Below, piece by piece: positions 1 to 7,056 of a stretch of 24,858 nt of DNA; within the stretch, counting starts at the first letter, position 1, and the number at the start of each line of letters is the position of its first letter. Made by a program: the position numbers and the translations under genes. The notes under the pieces were generated by a model that saw only the letters and a list, made by a program, of their open reading frames with translations, did not search any database and was not told the DNA's origin. This DNA is from an uncultured Clostridia bacterium (GTDB taxonomy: Bacteria > Bacillota > Clostridia > Saccharofermentanales > Fastidiosipilaceae). The DNA lies in NCBI GenBank assembly GCA_947253135.1, contig CAMXYS010000008.1:1-24858 (forward strand), read 5' to 3'.

Positions 1-69
1 TGATGAAAACTTGTAAAGCAAAACCTGCCGGACACAGTTGCAGCGGATGTCAAATATCAACGGTTTAGG

Positions 70-88
70 CCGAAAACATGGTTTTTGG
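70..88 (+). promoter_or_regulatory. Hairpin overlapping the mglB ribosome binding site
   Basis: CCGAAAAC (70-77) can pair with GTTTTTGG (81-88) over eight base pairs, one of them G-T, around a three-base ATG loop. The 3' arm takes in the first two G of the GGAGG Shine-Dalgarno at 87-91, so the fold would partly hide the ribosome binding site. The stem is AU-rich and may be only moderately stable. Its role is inference. Confidence 0.3.
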
Positions 89-99
89 AGGAAGAGAAG

Positions 100-1176
100 A
101 TGAAGAAGAAATTACTGGCTATTGCTTTGACAGCTGTTATGGCGCTCAGCCTGGCAGCTTGCGGTGGCGGGGGTGACAAGCCGGCCGACACATCAGCTGA
201 GGCCACAACAGCTGCGGCTGAAGAAACGACGACGGCAGCAGAGAGTAAGGCTAGCGAGGCTAAAGCTCCGGCAGGTGACGGTGTCGCTGACGACCTGGGC
301 GAAGTCAAGGCCGCCAAGGCTTATAAGTTTGGCTTGTCCATGCCGGTTCGTGACCAGTGGCAGTCCGAGTTCGAAGCCGCCAACAAGGCAGAGGCCGAGA
401 ATCAGGGTGCTGAGCTGACGGTTGTTGATGCCAACAACAACATGAACACACAGATTCAAAATGTCCAAACCTTCGCCAGCCAGGGCTGCGATGCTATTAT
501 CGTAGGTTTGGTCAACACGGACAGCGCCCAACAGGTGCTGGATGCAGCCAACGGTATTCCCGTTGTCTTTGCCAACCGTCGTCCTGCCATCGAGCTGGAG
601 CAGGGCAAGGCCACTTATGTCGGTTCCGACGAGCGCTATGCCGGCCAACTGCAGGGTGAATTCTTGGCAAAGTACTTTAAAGAAAAGGGTATCACTGAGC
701 CAAAGGTCGTTATGCTGCAAGGCGTACTGGGTCTTGAAGCCGTTCAAAACCGCACCGCTGGTGCCAAAGAAGCACTGGACAAGGCCGGTTTGAAATACGA
801 GATCGTCTACGAAGATACAGCTGAGTGGGACCGCGCCAAGGCACAAAACAAGATACAAACCTTCTTGGGCACGGGCAAGGACTTCGATTGCATTATTGCT
901 AACAATGACGAGATGGCCCTGGGTGCTATCGAAGCTCTGAAGGGGGCCGGCAAGAATCCGGCTGACACCCCTGTACTGGGTATTGATGCTACCGAGCAAG
1001 GCCTGACCGCCCTTGAGGCCGGTGACTTGGCTTTCACCGTCTTCCAGAATGCAGAGGGTCAAGGCCGTGGTTCCGTTCGTTCAGCAGTTAAATTTGCCAA
1101 TGGCGAGGACATGGGCACCTTGGTTGACATCGCTTTCGAGCCTGTCGACAGCAGTAACTTCCAAGATTATAAATAA
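100..1176 (+). CDS. mglB: Galactose/methyl-galactoside-type ABC transporter substrate-binding lipoprotein
   Basis: Extracytoplasmic sugar-binding lipoprotein (358 aa) that would deliver a hexose to the MglA/MglC importer encoded downstream. The signal peptide MKKKLLAIALTAVMALSLAAC ends in lipobox LAAC, with lipidated Cys21. A Thr/Ala/Glu-rich tether runs to about residue 60, followed by a type I periplasmic-binding fold. Motifs shared with the E. coli glucose/galactose-binding protein include DTAEWD (conserved sugar-stacking Trp), ANNDEMALGA and GIDA. The GHPDAEAR segment of the E. coli protein reads GLEAVQNR here, so its His ligand is absent and sugar specificity is uncertain. I chose ATG at 100 because GGAGG (87-91) lies 8 nt upstream and the signal peptide starts there; an in-frame TTG at 85 overlaps the Shine-Dalgarno. 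The transport role is secure, the exact sugar is not. Confidence 0.9.
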   Translation: MKKKLLAIALTAVMALSLAACGGGGDKPADTSAEATTAAAEETTTAAESKASEAKAPAGDGVADDLGEVKAAKAYKFGLSMPVRDQWQSEFEAANKAEAENQGAELTVVDANNNMNTQIQNVQTFASQGCDAIIVGLVNTDSAQQVLDAANGIPVVFANRRPAIELEQGKATYVGSDERYAGQLQGEFLAKYFKEKGITEPKVVMLQGVLGLEAVQNRTAGAKEALDKAGLKYEIVYEDTAEWDRAKAQNKIQTFLGTGKDFDCIIANNDEMALGAIEALKGAGKNPADTPVLGIDATEQGLTALEAGDLAFTVFQNAEGQGRGSVRSAVKFANGEDMGTLVDIAFEPVDSSNFQDYK

Positions 1177-1233
1177 GATTCGCTGGTGCACCGAACAATC
1201 TGTATCGGACCCGGTGAATTGAAGTAAACTAGC

Positions 1234-1306
1234 AACCCAGCCTGCAGACCAGACCGGTCGGTGGCCGGCCTGTCAACGAAAGTTAAAGAAGCCGGCGGGC
1301 TGGGTT
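1234..1306 (+). promoter_or_regulatory. Two-tier stem-loop between mglB and mglA
   Basis: AACCCAGCCTGC (1234-1245) pairs with GCGGGCTGGGTT (1295-1306) over 12 bp with one G-U pair. Nested inside, CAGACCGG (1250-1257) pairs with CCGGCCTG (1265-1272) at seven of eight positions around a 7-nt loop. No run of T follows, so it does not look like a full intrinsic terminator. Such a structure after a binding-protein gene usually protects the mRNA 3' end or lowers read-through, giving more binding protein than ATPase. The function here is inferred. Confidence 0.55.
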
Positions 1307-1339
1307 CTATTTAAGTAAGTAGAAAGGTGAGCACACAAT

Positions 1340-2833
1340 ATGGGGGAATACGTATTGGAGATGTTAGGCGTTGAGAAGTCCTTCCCGGGCGTCAAGGCCT
1401 TAGACGGTGTTAATCTACGTGTGCGCCCCGGAACGGTTCACGCTCTGATGGGAGAAAACGGAGCGGGCAAATCCACTTTGATGAAGTGCCTGATCGGCAT
1501 CAATAAAATGGATGCAGGAACCATTATTCTGCGCGGTGAGGAAGTGGAGTTTCCCGATACTCTGACCGCCCTGAATTCCGGCGTTTCAATGATTCACCAG
1601 GAACTGAACCCGGTTCCGATGCGGAGCATCAGCGACAACCTCTGGTTGGGGAGAGAACCTAAAAAGGGTCTGGTCCTCGATAAGAAAAAAATGTATAACG
1701 ACACGGTCAGCATGCTGAAACGGGTCGGTATGGATGATGACCCGAACACTTTAGTTGGCAGCTTGACGGTGGCCAAGCAGCAAATGATCGAAATCGCCAA
1801 GGCCGTTTCTTATGATGCAGATGTCATTATTATGGACGAGCCGACCTCTTCTTTGACAGAGACAGAAGTCAAGCGCTTGTTTGAAATTATTAAGCAATTG
1901 ACGTCTGAAAATAAGGCGATTATTTACATCACGCACAAGATGGATGAGGTCTTCCAAATCTGTGATGAAGCAACTGTCTTCCGCGACGGCACCTATGTCG
2001 GGACGGATACAATTGAAAATTTGACCCAAGATAAGTTAATTTCCATGATGGTCGGCCGTGAACTGACTGACATGTTCCCCAAAATCGATTGCGAAATCGG
2101 AGAAACCGTTTTTGAAGTACAAAATTTAACTTCTCCGGGAGCTTTCCAGGATGTCTCCTTTAAACTGAAAAAGGGCGAAATTTTGGGTTTTGCGGGCCTG
2201 GTTGGCGCCGGCCGTAGTGAAGTAATGGAAGCTATTTTTGGCATGAGGCCTTTGACAGAGGGCAAAATTATCAAAAACGGCAAGGAACTTCATATTACCT
2301 GCCCCAGCGATGCCATTAATGAGCGCATCGGTTTCTTGACCGAAGACCGCCGTAAAACCGGTATCATCCCTGTATCCAGCGTTTTAGACAATATCAGCAT
2401 TGCTAATATCAGAGCTTATGTTGGTAAGGGTCGGGTGTTAAACCACAAAAAGCTGAAGTCTGAAGCTGAACGTTATGGCAGCCAATTGTCTATTAAGACA
2501 CCGTCTTGGCAAACGCCTATCTCCAGTCTGTCCGGTGGTAACCAGCAAAAGGTTCTGGTCGCCCGCTGGCTGCTGACAGATCCGGATATTTTGATTATTG
2601 ACGAGCCGACTCGTGGTATTGACGTCGGTGCAAAGGCTGAAATTCATAGCATTATTACAAATTTGGCCAGTCAAGGGAAGTCAATTATTATGATCTCTTC
2701 GGAAATGCCGGAAGTTATGGGTATGTCTGACCGCATCATCGTCATGCATGAAGGTCATTTGACGGGTGTGGTTGAACGGAAAGACTTTGCGCAAGAGCAT
2801 ATCATGAGACTGGCCACTGCCAGTGTAGATTAA
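1340..2833 (+). CDS. mglA: Galactose/methyl-galactoside import ATP-binding protein
   Basis: ATPase (497 aa) with two fused ABC domains, the architecture of the sugar importers MglA, RbsA and XylG. The N-terminal stretch from KSFPGVKALD to LMGENGAGKST closely follows E. coli MglA. Walker A of the first domain is G38-T46, and Walker B is IIMDEPTSSL near residue 165. The second domain has the degenerate P-loop GLVGAGRSE usual for this family, signature LSGGNQQ near 397 and Walker B IIDEPTRGID near 421. The first-domain signature reads LTVAKQQ, also normal for the family. RBS AAAGGTGA (1323-1330) precedes ATG 1340. The gene lies between the binding protein and the permease in one operon. Length and motifs are intact. 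Confidence 0.94.
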   Translation: MGEYVLEMLGVEKSFPGVKALDGVNLRVRPGTVHALMGENGAGKSTLMKCLIGINKMDAGTIILRGEEVEFPDTLTALNSGVSMIHQELNPVPMRSISDNLWLGREPKKGLVLDKKKMYNDTVSMLKRVGMDDDPNTLVGSLTVAKQQMIEIAKAVSYDADVIIMDEPTSSLTETEVKRLFEIIKQLTSENKAIIYITHKMDEVFQICDEATVFRDGTYVGTDTIENLTQDKLISMMVGRELTDMFPKIDCEIGETVFEVQNLTSPGAFQDVSFKLKKGEILGFAGLVGAGRSEVMEAIFGMRPLTEGKIIKNGKELHITCPSDAINERIGFLTEDRRKTGIIPVSSVLDNISIANIRAYVGKGRVLNHKKLKSEAERYGSQLSIKTPSWQTPISSLSGGNQQKVLVARWLLTDPDILIIDEPTRGIDVGAKAEIHSIITNLASQGKSIIMISSEMPEVMGMSDRIIVMHEGHLTGVVERKDFAQEHIMRLATASVD

Positions 2834-2848
2834 GAAAGGGTGGGTACT

Positions 2849-3889
2849 ATGTCTGATTTGAACGCCAACACGTTAAATACAGAAAAAAGAAAAAAGAGTT
2901 TCGGTGAGTGGGCCGGCGATAACAGCATGTGGTTAATCCTTATTGCACTTGTTATTATTATGTGCATTGCGACTTTGATTCGCGGTGGGGCCTTCTTCCT
3001 GACTTACCAAAATATTTCCAATATCTTCCAATCCGAGGTAGGTCCGGGTTTGCTGGCCATCGGTGTTATGTTTGTTATCATCTCAAGAGGTATTGACCTC
3101 TCCATGGGTTCGGTGGTTTCACTCTCCTCTGTTGTCGCCGGTTCTTTTGCTCAGCAAGTAACCTATGAGGCTCGTATCCTGCAAAGCGGCATGGTCGTTC
3201 CGGGTTTCGTCGCCCTGCTGATTGGCCTGGCAGTCGGCTGTCTGGTCGGCGCGATCAACGGTTCCTTGATCGCTTATACCAAAATTCACCCCTTTATTGC
3301 TACTCTGGGTAGTATGTCAGCCGCGCGCGGTCTGGCTCTGCTGTTTACCAAGGGCAATCCTGTTTCTCAATTGAATGCTGACTACACCCAATTTGGTGCC
3401 AGCAGCTATCTGAATGGGAAACTGCATTCCAACGTTTTGATTTTCATCCTGATTGCACTGATTGCCTGGTTCATCCTGAACCAAACGCGTTTCGGCCGTA
3501 ACATCTACGCCATCGGCGGCAACCAAGAGGCTGCCCGTGTAGCCGGTGTTAAGGTTGAAAAGAATCTGGTCGTCATCTATGGTTGGTGCGGCCTTATGGC
3601 CGGCCTGGCTGCTGTTCTGACCTCCGGTCGTACCGGTGCCGGTAACCCTCAGCTCGGTTTGAACTGGGAGCTTGACGGTATCGCAGCGGCAACAATTGGC
3701 GGTATTTCTCAAAACGGCGGCGTTGGTAAGGTTTCAGGCTGTATTGCCGGTATCCTGATTCTGGGTATCATCAAATCTGCTCTGATTTACCTCGGCGTTT
3801 CTTCCTACTACCAGGAAATCGTAAAAGGTGTCATCATCGTCTTAGCTGTCGTCTTGGATAACCGCAAGATGATGGGCAAACAGGCTTAA
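2849..3889 (+). CDS. mglC: Galactose/methyl-galactoside ABC transporter permease
   Basis: Membrane-spanning permease (346 aa) of the BPD_transp_2 (MglC/RbsC) family. It has about eight to ten hydrophobic segments, the first near residues 27-50. The C-terminal part GGVGKVSGCIAG, then YLGVSSYYQEIVKGVIIVLAV, ending LDNRK, matches E. coli MglC in layout, and ISRGIDLSMGS is the family's typical central motif. ATG 2849 is preferred: AGAAAGGGTGG lies just upstream, whereas an in-frame GTG at 2840 sits inside that Shine-Dalgarno. It starts 15 nt after the mglA stop and closes the importer operon ahead of the terminator at 3987-4035. Confidence 0.93.
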   Translation: MSDLNANTLNTEKRKKSFGEWAGDNSMWLILIALVIIMCIATLIRGGAFFLTYQNISNIFQSEVGPGLLAIGVMFVIISRGIDLSMGSVVSLSSVVAGSFAQQVTYEARILQSGMVVPGFVALLIGLAVGCLVGAINGSLIAYTKIHPFIATLGSMSAARGLALLFTKGNPVSQLNADYTQFGASSYLNGKLHSNVLIFILIALIAWFILNQTRFGRNIYAIGGNQEAARVAGVKVEKNLVVIYGWCGLMAGLAAVLTSGRTGAGNPQLGLNWELDGIAAATIGGISQNGGVGKVSGCIAGILILGIIKSALIYLGVSSYYQEIVKGVIIVLAVVLDNRKMMGKQA

Positions 3890-3909
3890 GCAGCAGGAAG
3901 CTTACCGAA

Positions 3910-3925
3910 GCGGTGGGCAGACCGC
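3910..3925 (+). other. Small hairpin after mglC
   Basis: GCGGT (3910-3914) and ACCGC (3921-3925) form a perfect 5-bp stem around GGGCAG. It is flanked by two copies of AGGAAGCTT (3896 and 3955). No T run follows, so it may only stabilise the mglC transcript end before the real terminator about 60 nt further on. Confidence 0.3.
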
Positions 3926-3986
3926 AAAGAGGCTCACATGGAATAATTTTTCTAAGGAAGCTTCTTTGAACAAGTAGATAATCAAA

Positions 3987-4035
3987 AGAGGGAGTGTGGT
4001 CCGAGCAAAAAGCCCGGTACCGACTCCCTTTTTTC
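3987..4035 (+). terminator. Intrinsic terminator of the mglBAC operon
   Basis: GGGAGT (3990-3995) pairs with ACTCCC (4023-4028), and GGT (3998-4000) pairs with ACC (4019-4021) higher in the stem. The right arm is followed directly by six T (4029-4034). This is a classic Rho-independent terminator about 100 nt after mglC. Confidence 0.85.
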
Positions 4036-4066
4036 TTGCTAAAAAGCCGTTTTTTTCCTATGATGG

Positions 4067-4167
4067 CAACTGTGTAGTTGGCTGATTACAAGGTGTTTTG
4101 CGTCTGTCTTTAACAGTTGGCGGCCTTGTGGTCTAAAACAGCAGAGCGACTGTTTTTCGCTCGGAGG
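4067..4167 (+). promoter_or_regulatory. Structured 5' leader of queT, candidate riboswitch
   Basis: Four long complementarities lie in this leader. CAACTGT (4067-4073) pairs with ACAGTTG (4113-4119), and ACAAGG (4088-4093) pairs with CCTTGT (4124-4129). Their order (a, b, a', b') is that of an H-type pseudoknot. Nearer the gene, AAAACAG (4135-4141) can pair with CTGTTTT (4150-4156), and GAGCGA (4144-4149) with TCGCTC (4157-4162); these also interleave and could be alternative states. The last stem abuts the GGAGG Shine-Dalgarno (4163-4167). queT genes are commonly under preQ1 riboswitches, but I cannot match this sequence to a preQ1-I or preQ1-II consensus by eye. Confidence 0.45.
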
Positions 4168-4171
4168 AAAA

Positions 4172-4711
4172 ATGAAACGAACGACCTATGTTACCCAGGC
4201 CGCTATTATAGCAGCTGCCTATCTAGCCTTGACCATGCTGGTGGCCCCGATTGCTTGGGGGCCGATCCAGTTCCGCCTGTCGGAAGCCCTCTGTATCCTG
4301 CCGGCCTTTACCCCTGCCGCGGTGCCCGGCTTAACCGTGGGCTGCGTGCTATTTAATATCTTAAATCCGGAGAATCTGGGACCGATCGATATTATTTTCG
4401 GGAGTCTGGCGACACTTCTGGCTGCGGTCTTGACCCGTTTGATCGCCCGTCACTTGCGCCCGACCGTGGGCGCTTTGACCATCGGTGACTTGAAGACTTG
4501 GCTGCTACCTTTGCCGCCGGTGGTGATGAACGGCCTGATTGTGGGGAGCTATCTACCCTTTTTGTTGCCGGGTGAAGGGCGCACCCTGACCGTCATCTTA
4601 GGCAGTATGTTGTCTGTTATCGTCTGTGAGGCGGTGGTCACCTATGTGATCGGAATTCCAATTTTATTGTTGATTGCCCGCTCCAAGGCCTTGCAGGCTT
4701 ATTTATATTAA
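4172..4711 (+). CDS. queT: QueT-family queuosine precursor transporter (ECF S component)
   Basis: Small integral membrane protein (179 aa) of the QueT family, the substrate-binding S subunit of an energy-coupling-factor transporter. Family knowledge assigns it to uptake of preQ1 or a related queuosine precursor for tRNA wobble-base modification. Diagnostic motifs are GPIQFRLSEAL (about residues 30-40), the LPAFTPAAVPGL segment, GPIDIIFGSLATL, and a conserved VVMNGLIVG helix. Five to six hydrophobic segments are visible. GGAGG (4163-4167) is only 4 nt from ATG 4172, which is close but workable. No EcfA or EcfT gene is in the window, so it would share a housekeeping energising module. The structured leader upstream suggests ligand-dependent control. 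Confidence 0.88.
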   Translation: MKRTTYVTQAAIIAAAYLALTMLVAPIAWGPIQFRLSEALCILPAFTPAAVPGLTVGCVLFNILNPENLGPIDIIFGSLATLLAAVLTRLIARHLRPTVGALTIGDLKTWLLPLPPVVMNGLIVGSYLPFLLPGEGRTLTVILGSMLSVIVCEAVVTYVIGIPILLLIARSKALQAYLY

Positions 4712-4772
4712 AGGTAGGGGAAGTAAAGAGCTAAAATAGCCGAGGGCAAGTTTTTAAATAAGAGGTGGATGT

Positions 4773-5402
4773 ATGCACTATTTCTCAGCTGAGCCTACAG
4801 TAGCTTCAGCCGAGCACTTAATTCATTTTACTGTCGGTGGCAGAGATTTTAACTTGTGGTCCGACCGCGGTGTTTTCTCAAAAAATGCTTTGGATATCGG
4901 CACAGAGGTCTTGTTAAACACTTTGTTGACGGGGTGGGCAACCGGTGCAAGTGGGCTGGCCGGGCCTCCGGAGCCGGCGGCTGAGCTTTTGGACTTGGGC
5001 TGCGGCAATGGGACAATCGGGGTGGTGTTAGCCAGCTTTTTTCCATCCCTTCGCCTCAGTCTGCTTGATGTCAACCGCAGAGCCCTGGGATTGGCAACTA
5101 AAAATCTGGGGCTTTACAGCCTTGAGGGTGCCACTGTAGCAGAATCCGACGGCTTGGCTGCAGCCGGGCATAAACACTTCGATTATATTGTGAGTAACCC
5201 TCCGATTCGGACAGGGAAAGAGACGGTTTATCGACTCTATCGCGAAGCCTGTGACCACCTTAAACCGGGCGGAAAATTCTACCTGGTGGTGGGCAAAAAG
5301 CAAGGTGCTGAGTCGACTCGCCGGTATTTGACTGACCTATTTGGCAACTGTGACCGCCTGGCCCGCGACCGGGGGTTTTGGGTTTTGCAGTGTTCCAAAT
5401 AA
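4773..5402 (+). CDS. RsmC/YbxB-like class I SAM-dependent methyltransferase
   Basis: Cytoplasmic methyltransferase (209 aa) of the MTS family, related to RsmC, which makes m2G1207 in 16S rRNA. The front end LWSDRGVFSKNALDIGTEVLL is characteristic of the single-domain RsmC-like proteins. Motif I is LLDLGCGNGTIG (D74-G80), the acidic ribose-binding residue is D99 in LLDVN, and the catalytic N-P-P-I tetrad is N142-I145. A Gly/Ala/Pro-rich stretch at about residues 56-70 looks like a low-complexity loop insert. RBS AGAGGTGG (4761-4768) precedes ATG 4773. It follows queT by 61 nt, so both may act in RNA modification. The family is clear; the exact rRNA target is inferred. Confidence 0.85.
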   Translation: MHYFSAEPTVASAEHLIHFTVGGRDFNLWSDRGVFSKNALDIGTEVLLNTLLTGWATGASGLAGPPEPAAELLDLGCGNGTIGVVLASFFPSLRLSLLDVNRRALGLATKNLGLYSLEGATVAESDGLAAAGHKHFDYIVSNPPIRTGKETVYRLYREACDHLKPGGKFYLVVGKKQGAESTRRYLTDLFGNCDRLARDRGFWVLQCSK

Positions 5403-5431
5403 GCGTTTTAAATCGATAGGAAATCAAACGG

Positions 5432-5482
5432 GTGGCGAGCCGGTCCGAATGAAAATCCGAGTGAGAAGCGGAGCGGTGCCAC
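5432..5482 (+). other. Imperfect long stem-loop upstream of the Mrp-like gene
   Basis: GTGGC (5432-5436) pairs with GCCAC (5478-5482), CCG (5440-5442) with CGG (5474-5476), and CCG (5445-5447) with CGG (5469-5471). The two CCG/CGG steps are separated by a symmetric GT/AG internal loop, and a 21-nt purine-rich loop closes the structure. No T run follows, so it is not a terminator. It could be a leader or processing element for the four-gene cluster that begins 40 nt downstream. Confidence 0.35.
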
Positions 5483-5522
5483 TAAAGATAAAATAAAAGA
5501 GCGGTAAAAGGAGCAGGGTGAT

Positions 5523-6362
5523 ATGGCAGAATCAAACGAGCAAATAGCAAGCGCACAGGTTGCCGATCAAGCGGAAGATACGGTGGCGACCAAAGTCGCC
5601 GTAAATGAAGCGGATATAGCTGTAGAGGACCGGATCTTACCCCTCGTGGACGGTGCCGCTGTTACTGTTGTCATCGGCGTCATCGGTGCTAAAGGTGGGG
5701 TGGGGACAACCACGCTCGGTCTGGGTCTGGCTCGGCACCTCGCCAAAGCCGGCCGCCGCGTCGGTTATTTGGATGCAGATATCGCCTCGCCGGATGCCTA
5801 CTTCAGGTTGGCTGAAGGCCGGCGGTTCGGCATGGAAGGGGACAACTTGTTACCCTTGGAGCCGGAAGCAAATTTACAGTTGATGTCCTTTGGTGGTTTT
5901 ATGGAAACGCCGGATGAACCCATGCTGTGGGACAGCCGCCTGATGGCAGCTACTGCCCTGGAATTTTGGGGGAGTGCCTTGTGGCGTGACCGGGAGCTGG
6001 TTATTGTTGACCTGCCGACAGGTGGAGGTGACCTGCCGGGACAACTGCTACACCGGCTTCCTTTCAAGGCGGTTTATTTGATTTCCACGCCTGATGCACA
6101 GACGCTTAAACGGGCGGAGCAAGTTAGAAACTATTTGGATTGGAATAAAGTTCATTGCGGCGGTTTGCTGATTAACGTCGGTTTAGGTCGACCTGAGGAC
6201 GGCTCGCCGGAAGTGGCGGCTACCCGGATGGGCTTGCCCTTGTTGGACGCGGTCGCTTCCTTTGGCACCGATGCCGGGACTGAAGATCACTGGGTTGCCC
6301 CCCTGTGGCAAGAAGCGGTGGAGACTTTGATCAAGTCGGCTGCGGAAGATGAAAAGGCCTAA
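5523..6362 (+). CDS. Mrp/ParA-superfamily ATPase-like protein with degenerate P-loop
   Basis: A 279-aa SIMIBI-class (MinD/ParA/Mrp) protein. After an acidic, Ala-rich N-terminus of about 45 residues comes IGVIGAKGGVGTTTL. The signature lysine K57 is present, but the P-loop lysine expected before the T pair is T62; CpaE/TadZ-type ParA relatives share this loss. Next come YLDADIASPD (switch I-like) and VIVDLPTGGGD, resembling the DLPPGTGD of Mrp/NBP35 iron-sulfur carrier proteins. The CxxC that lets Mrp bind an Fe-S cluster is missing: only one Cys (VHCGG) is seen. ATP hydrolysis and Fe-S transfer are therefore doubtful. RBS AAGGAGC precedes ATG 5523. The next gene starts 2 nt after its stop, implying an operon. 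The superfamily is sure; the function is unknown. Confidence 0.75.
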   Translation: MAESNEQIASAQVADQAEDTVATKVAVNEADIAVEDRILPLVDGAAVTVVIGVIGAKGGVGTTTLGLGLARHLAKAGRRVGYLDADIASPDAYFRLAEGRRFGMEGDNLLPLEPEANLQLMSFGGFMETPDEPMLWDSRLMAATALEFWGSALWRDRELVIVDLPTGGGDLPGQLLHRLPFKAVYLISTPDAQTLKRAEQVRNYLDWNKVHCGGLLINVGLGRPEDGSPEVAATRMGLPLLDAVASFGTDAGTEDHWVAPLWQEAVETLIKSAAEDEKA

Positions 6363-6364
6363 TT

Positions 6365-7054
6365 ATGAAAAGACTGACTCGGGTGATAACAGACAGCCGT
6401 GCGTCCGCTGACCGGATGGGGAAAAACTTTTCCGGCAGGGGTCTACTAAAGAACATCCTAACTGTCTTTTTACTGTTAAGCTTCTGCTTGATAGCCGTGG
6501 CTTGTGGTCGAACAACAAGCCCTGCCGGTTCGGCAGCGGATGGAAAAATCGCCCCCACGACCGAGTTAGACGAGGGGGGCAGGGCACAGCCATCAGGCGA
6601 GGACTTGACGCCCTACTTGGGTGAAGCCGTTTATTTGGCCCCTTTAATCGCCCTTACTTGGGAAACTGACAATGAGGGTTTTAGTGGTATTAATCACCGT
6701 GAGGTAAAGGACTTAGAAGGCCTTTTGACGGCAGCTAAACAACCGATTCTTTTAAGCTTTTATGATGAATTGGCAGACCATGCCCACCGGCTCATCCCGG
6801 CTCTGGAGCAATTGGCAGCTGATTATCGGAACAAGGCCCATGTCATCTTGGCACAGCCTACAGCTGAAGCGGATATTCTGGCTTATTTTGATAAGGGTTT
6901 ACTGCCGGTGACCTACCTGATTCAAGACGCAGAAATAGAGGCTACTCACCAGGACTGGTCAGACGAGGTCTTAACTGCCGTCAAGTCGGACTTGGACCGT
7001 TTGATCGGCCGGGCTGAACCGACTGTTCCGCCGACCAGCGATAAAGGAGATTAA
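6365..7054 (+). CDS. Thioredoxin-fold lipoprotein lacking the CxxC active site
   Basis: Predicted membrane-anchored lipoprotein of 229 aa. A basic N-terminus of about 28 residues precedes a hydrophobic core and lipobox AVAC, with Cys47 as the lipidation site. A low-complexity tether follows. Residues from about 124 read like thioredoxin: PILLSFYDELADHAHRLIPAL matches the family pattern in which WCGPC is followed by the helix leading to a conserved Pro, and LLPVTYLI corresponds to the cis-Pro segment. The two redox cysteines are replaced (ADHA in place of CGPC), so it cannot act as a disulfide oxidoreductase; a binding or chaperone role is possible. ATG 6365 has only a weak AAGG upstream and is probably translationally coupled; Met18 is an alternative start. 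The thioredoxin relation is my reading of the pattern. Confidence 0.65.
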   Translation: MKRLTRVITDSRASADRMGKNFSGRGLLKNILTVFLLLSFCLIAVACGRTTSPAGSAADGKIAPTTELDEGGRAQPSGEDLTPYLGEAVYLAPLIALTWETDNEGFSGINHREVKDLEGLLTAAKQPILLSFYDELADHAHRLIPALEQLAADYRNKAHVILAQPTAEADILAYFDKGLLPVTYLIQDAEIEATHQDWSDEVLTAVKSDLDRLIGRAEPTVPPTSDKGD

Positions 7055-7056
7055 TC

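Noticed and set aside
193..1062. Long open frame on the minus strand opposite mglB
   Set aside because: It lies wholly antisense to a well-supported lipoprotein gene and shows no recognisable motif; it reflects the codon pattern of the gene on the other strand.
4041..4056. AAAAAGCCG followed by T7 as a second terminator
   Set aside because: The A and T runs could pair, but the stem would be only A-U pairs around a 3-4 nt loop, too weak to count.
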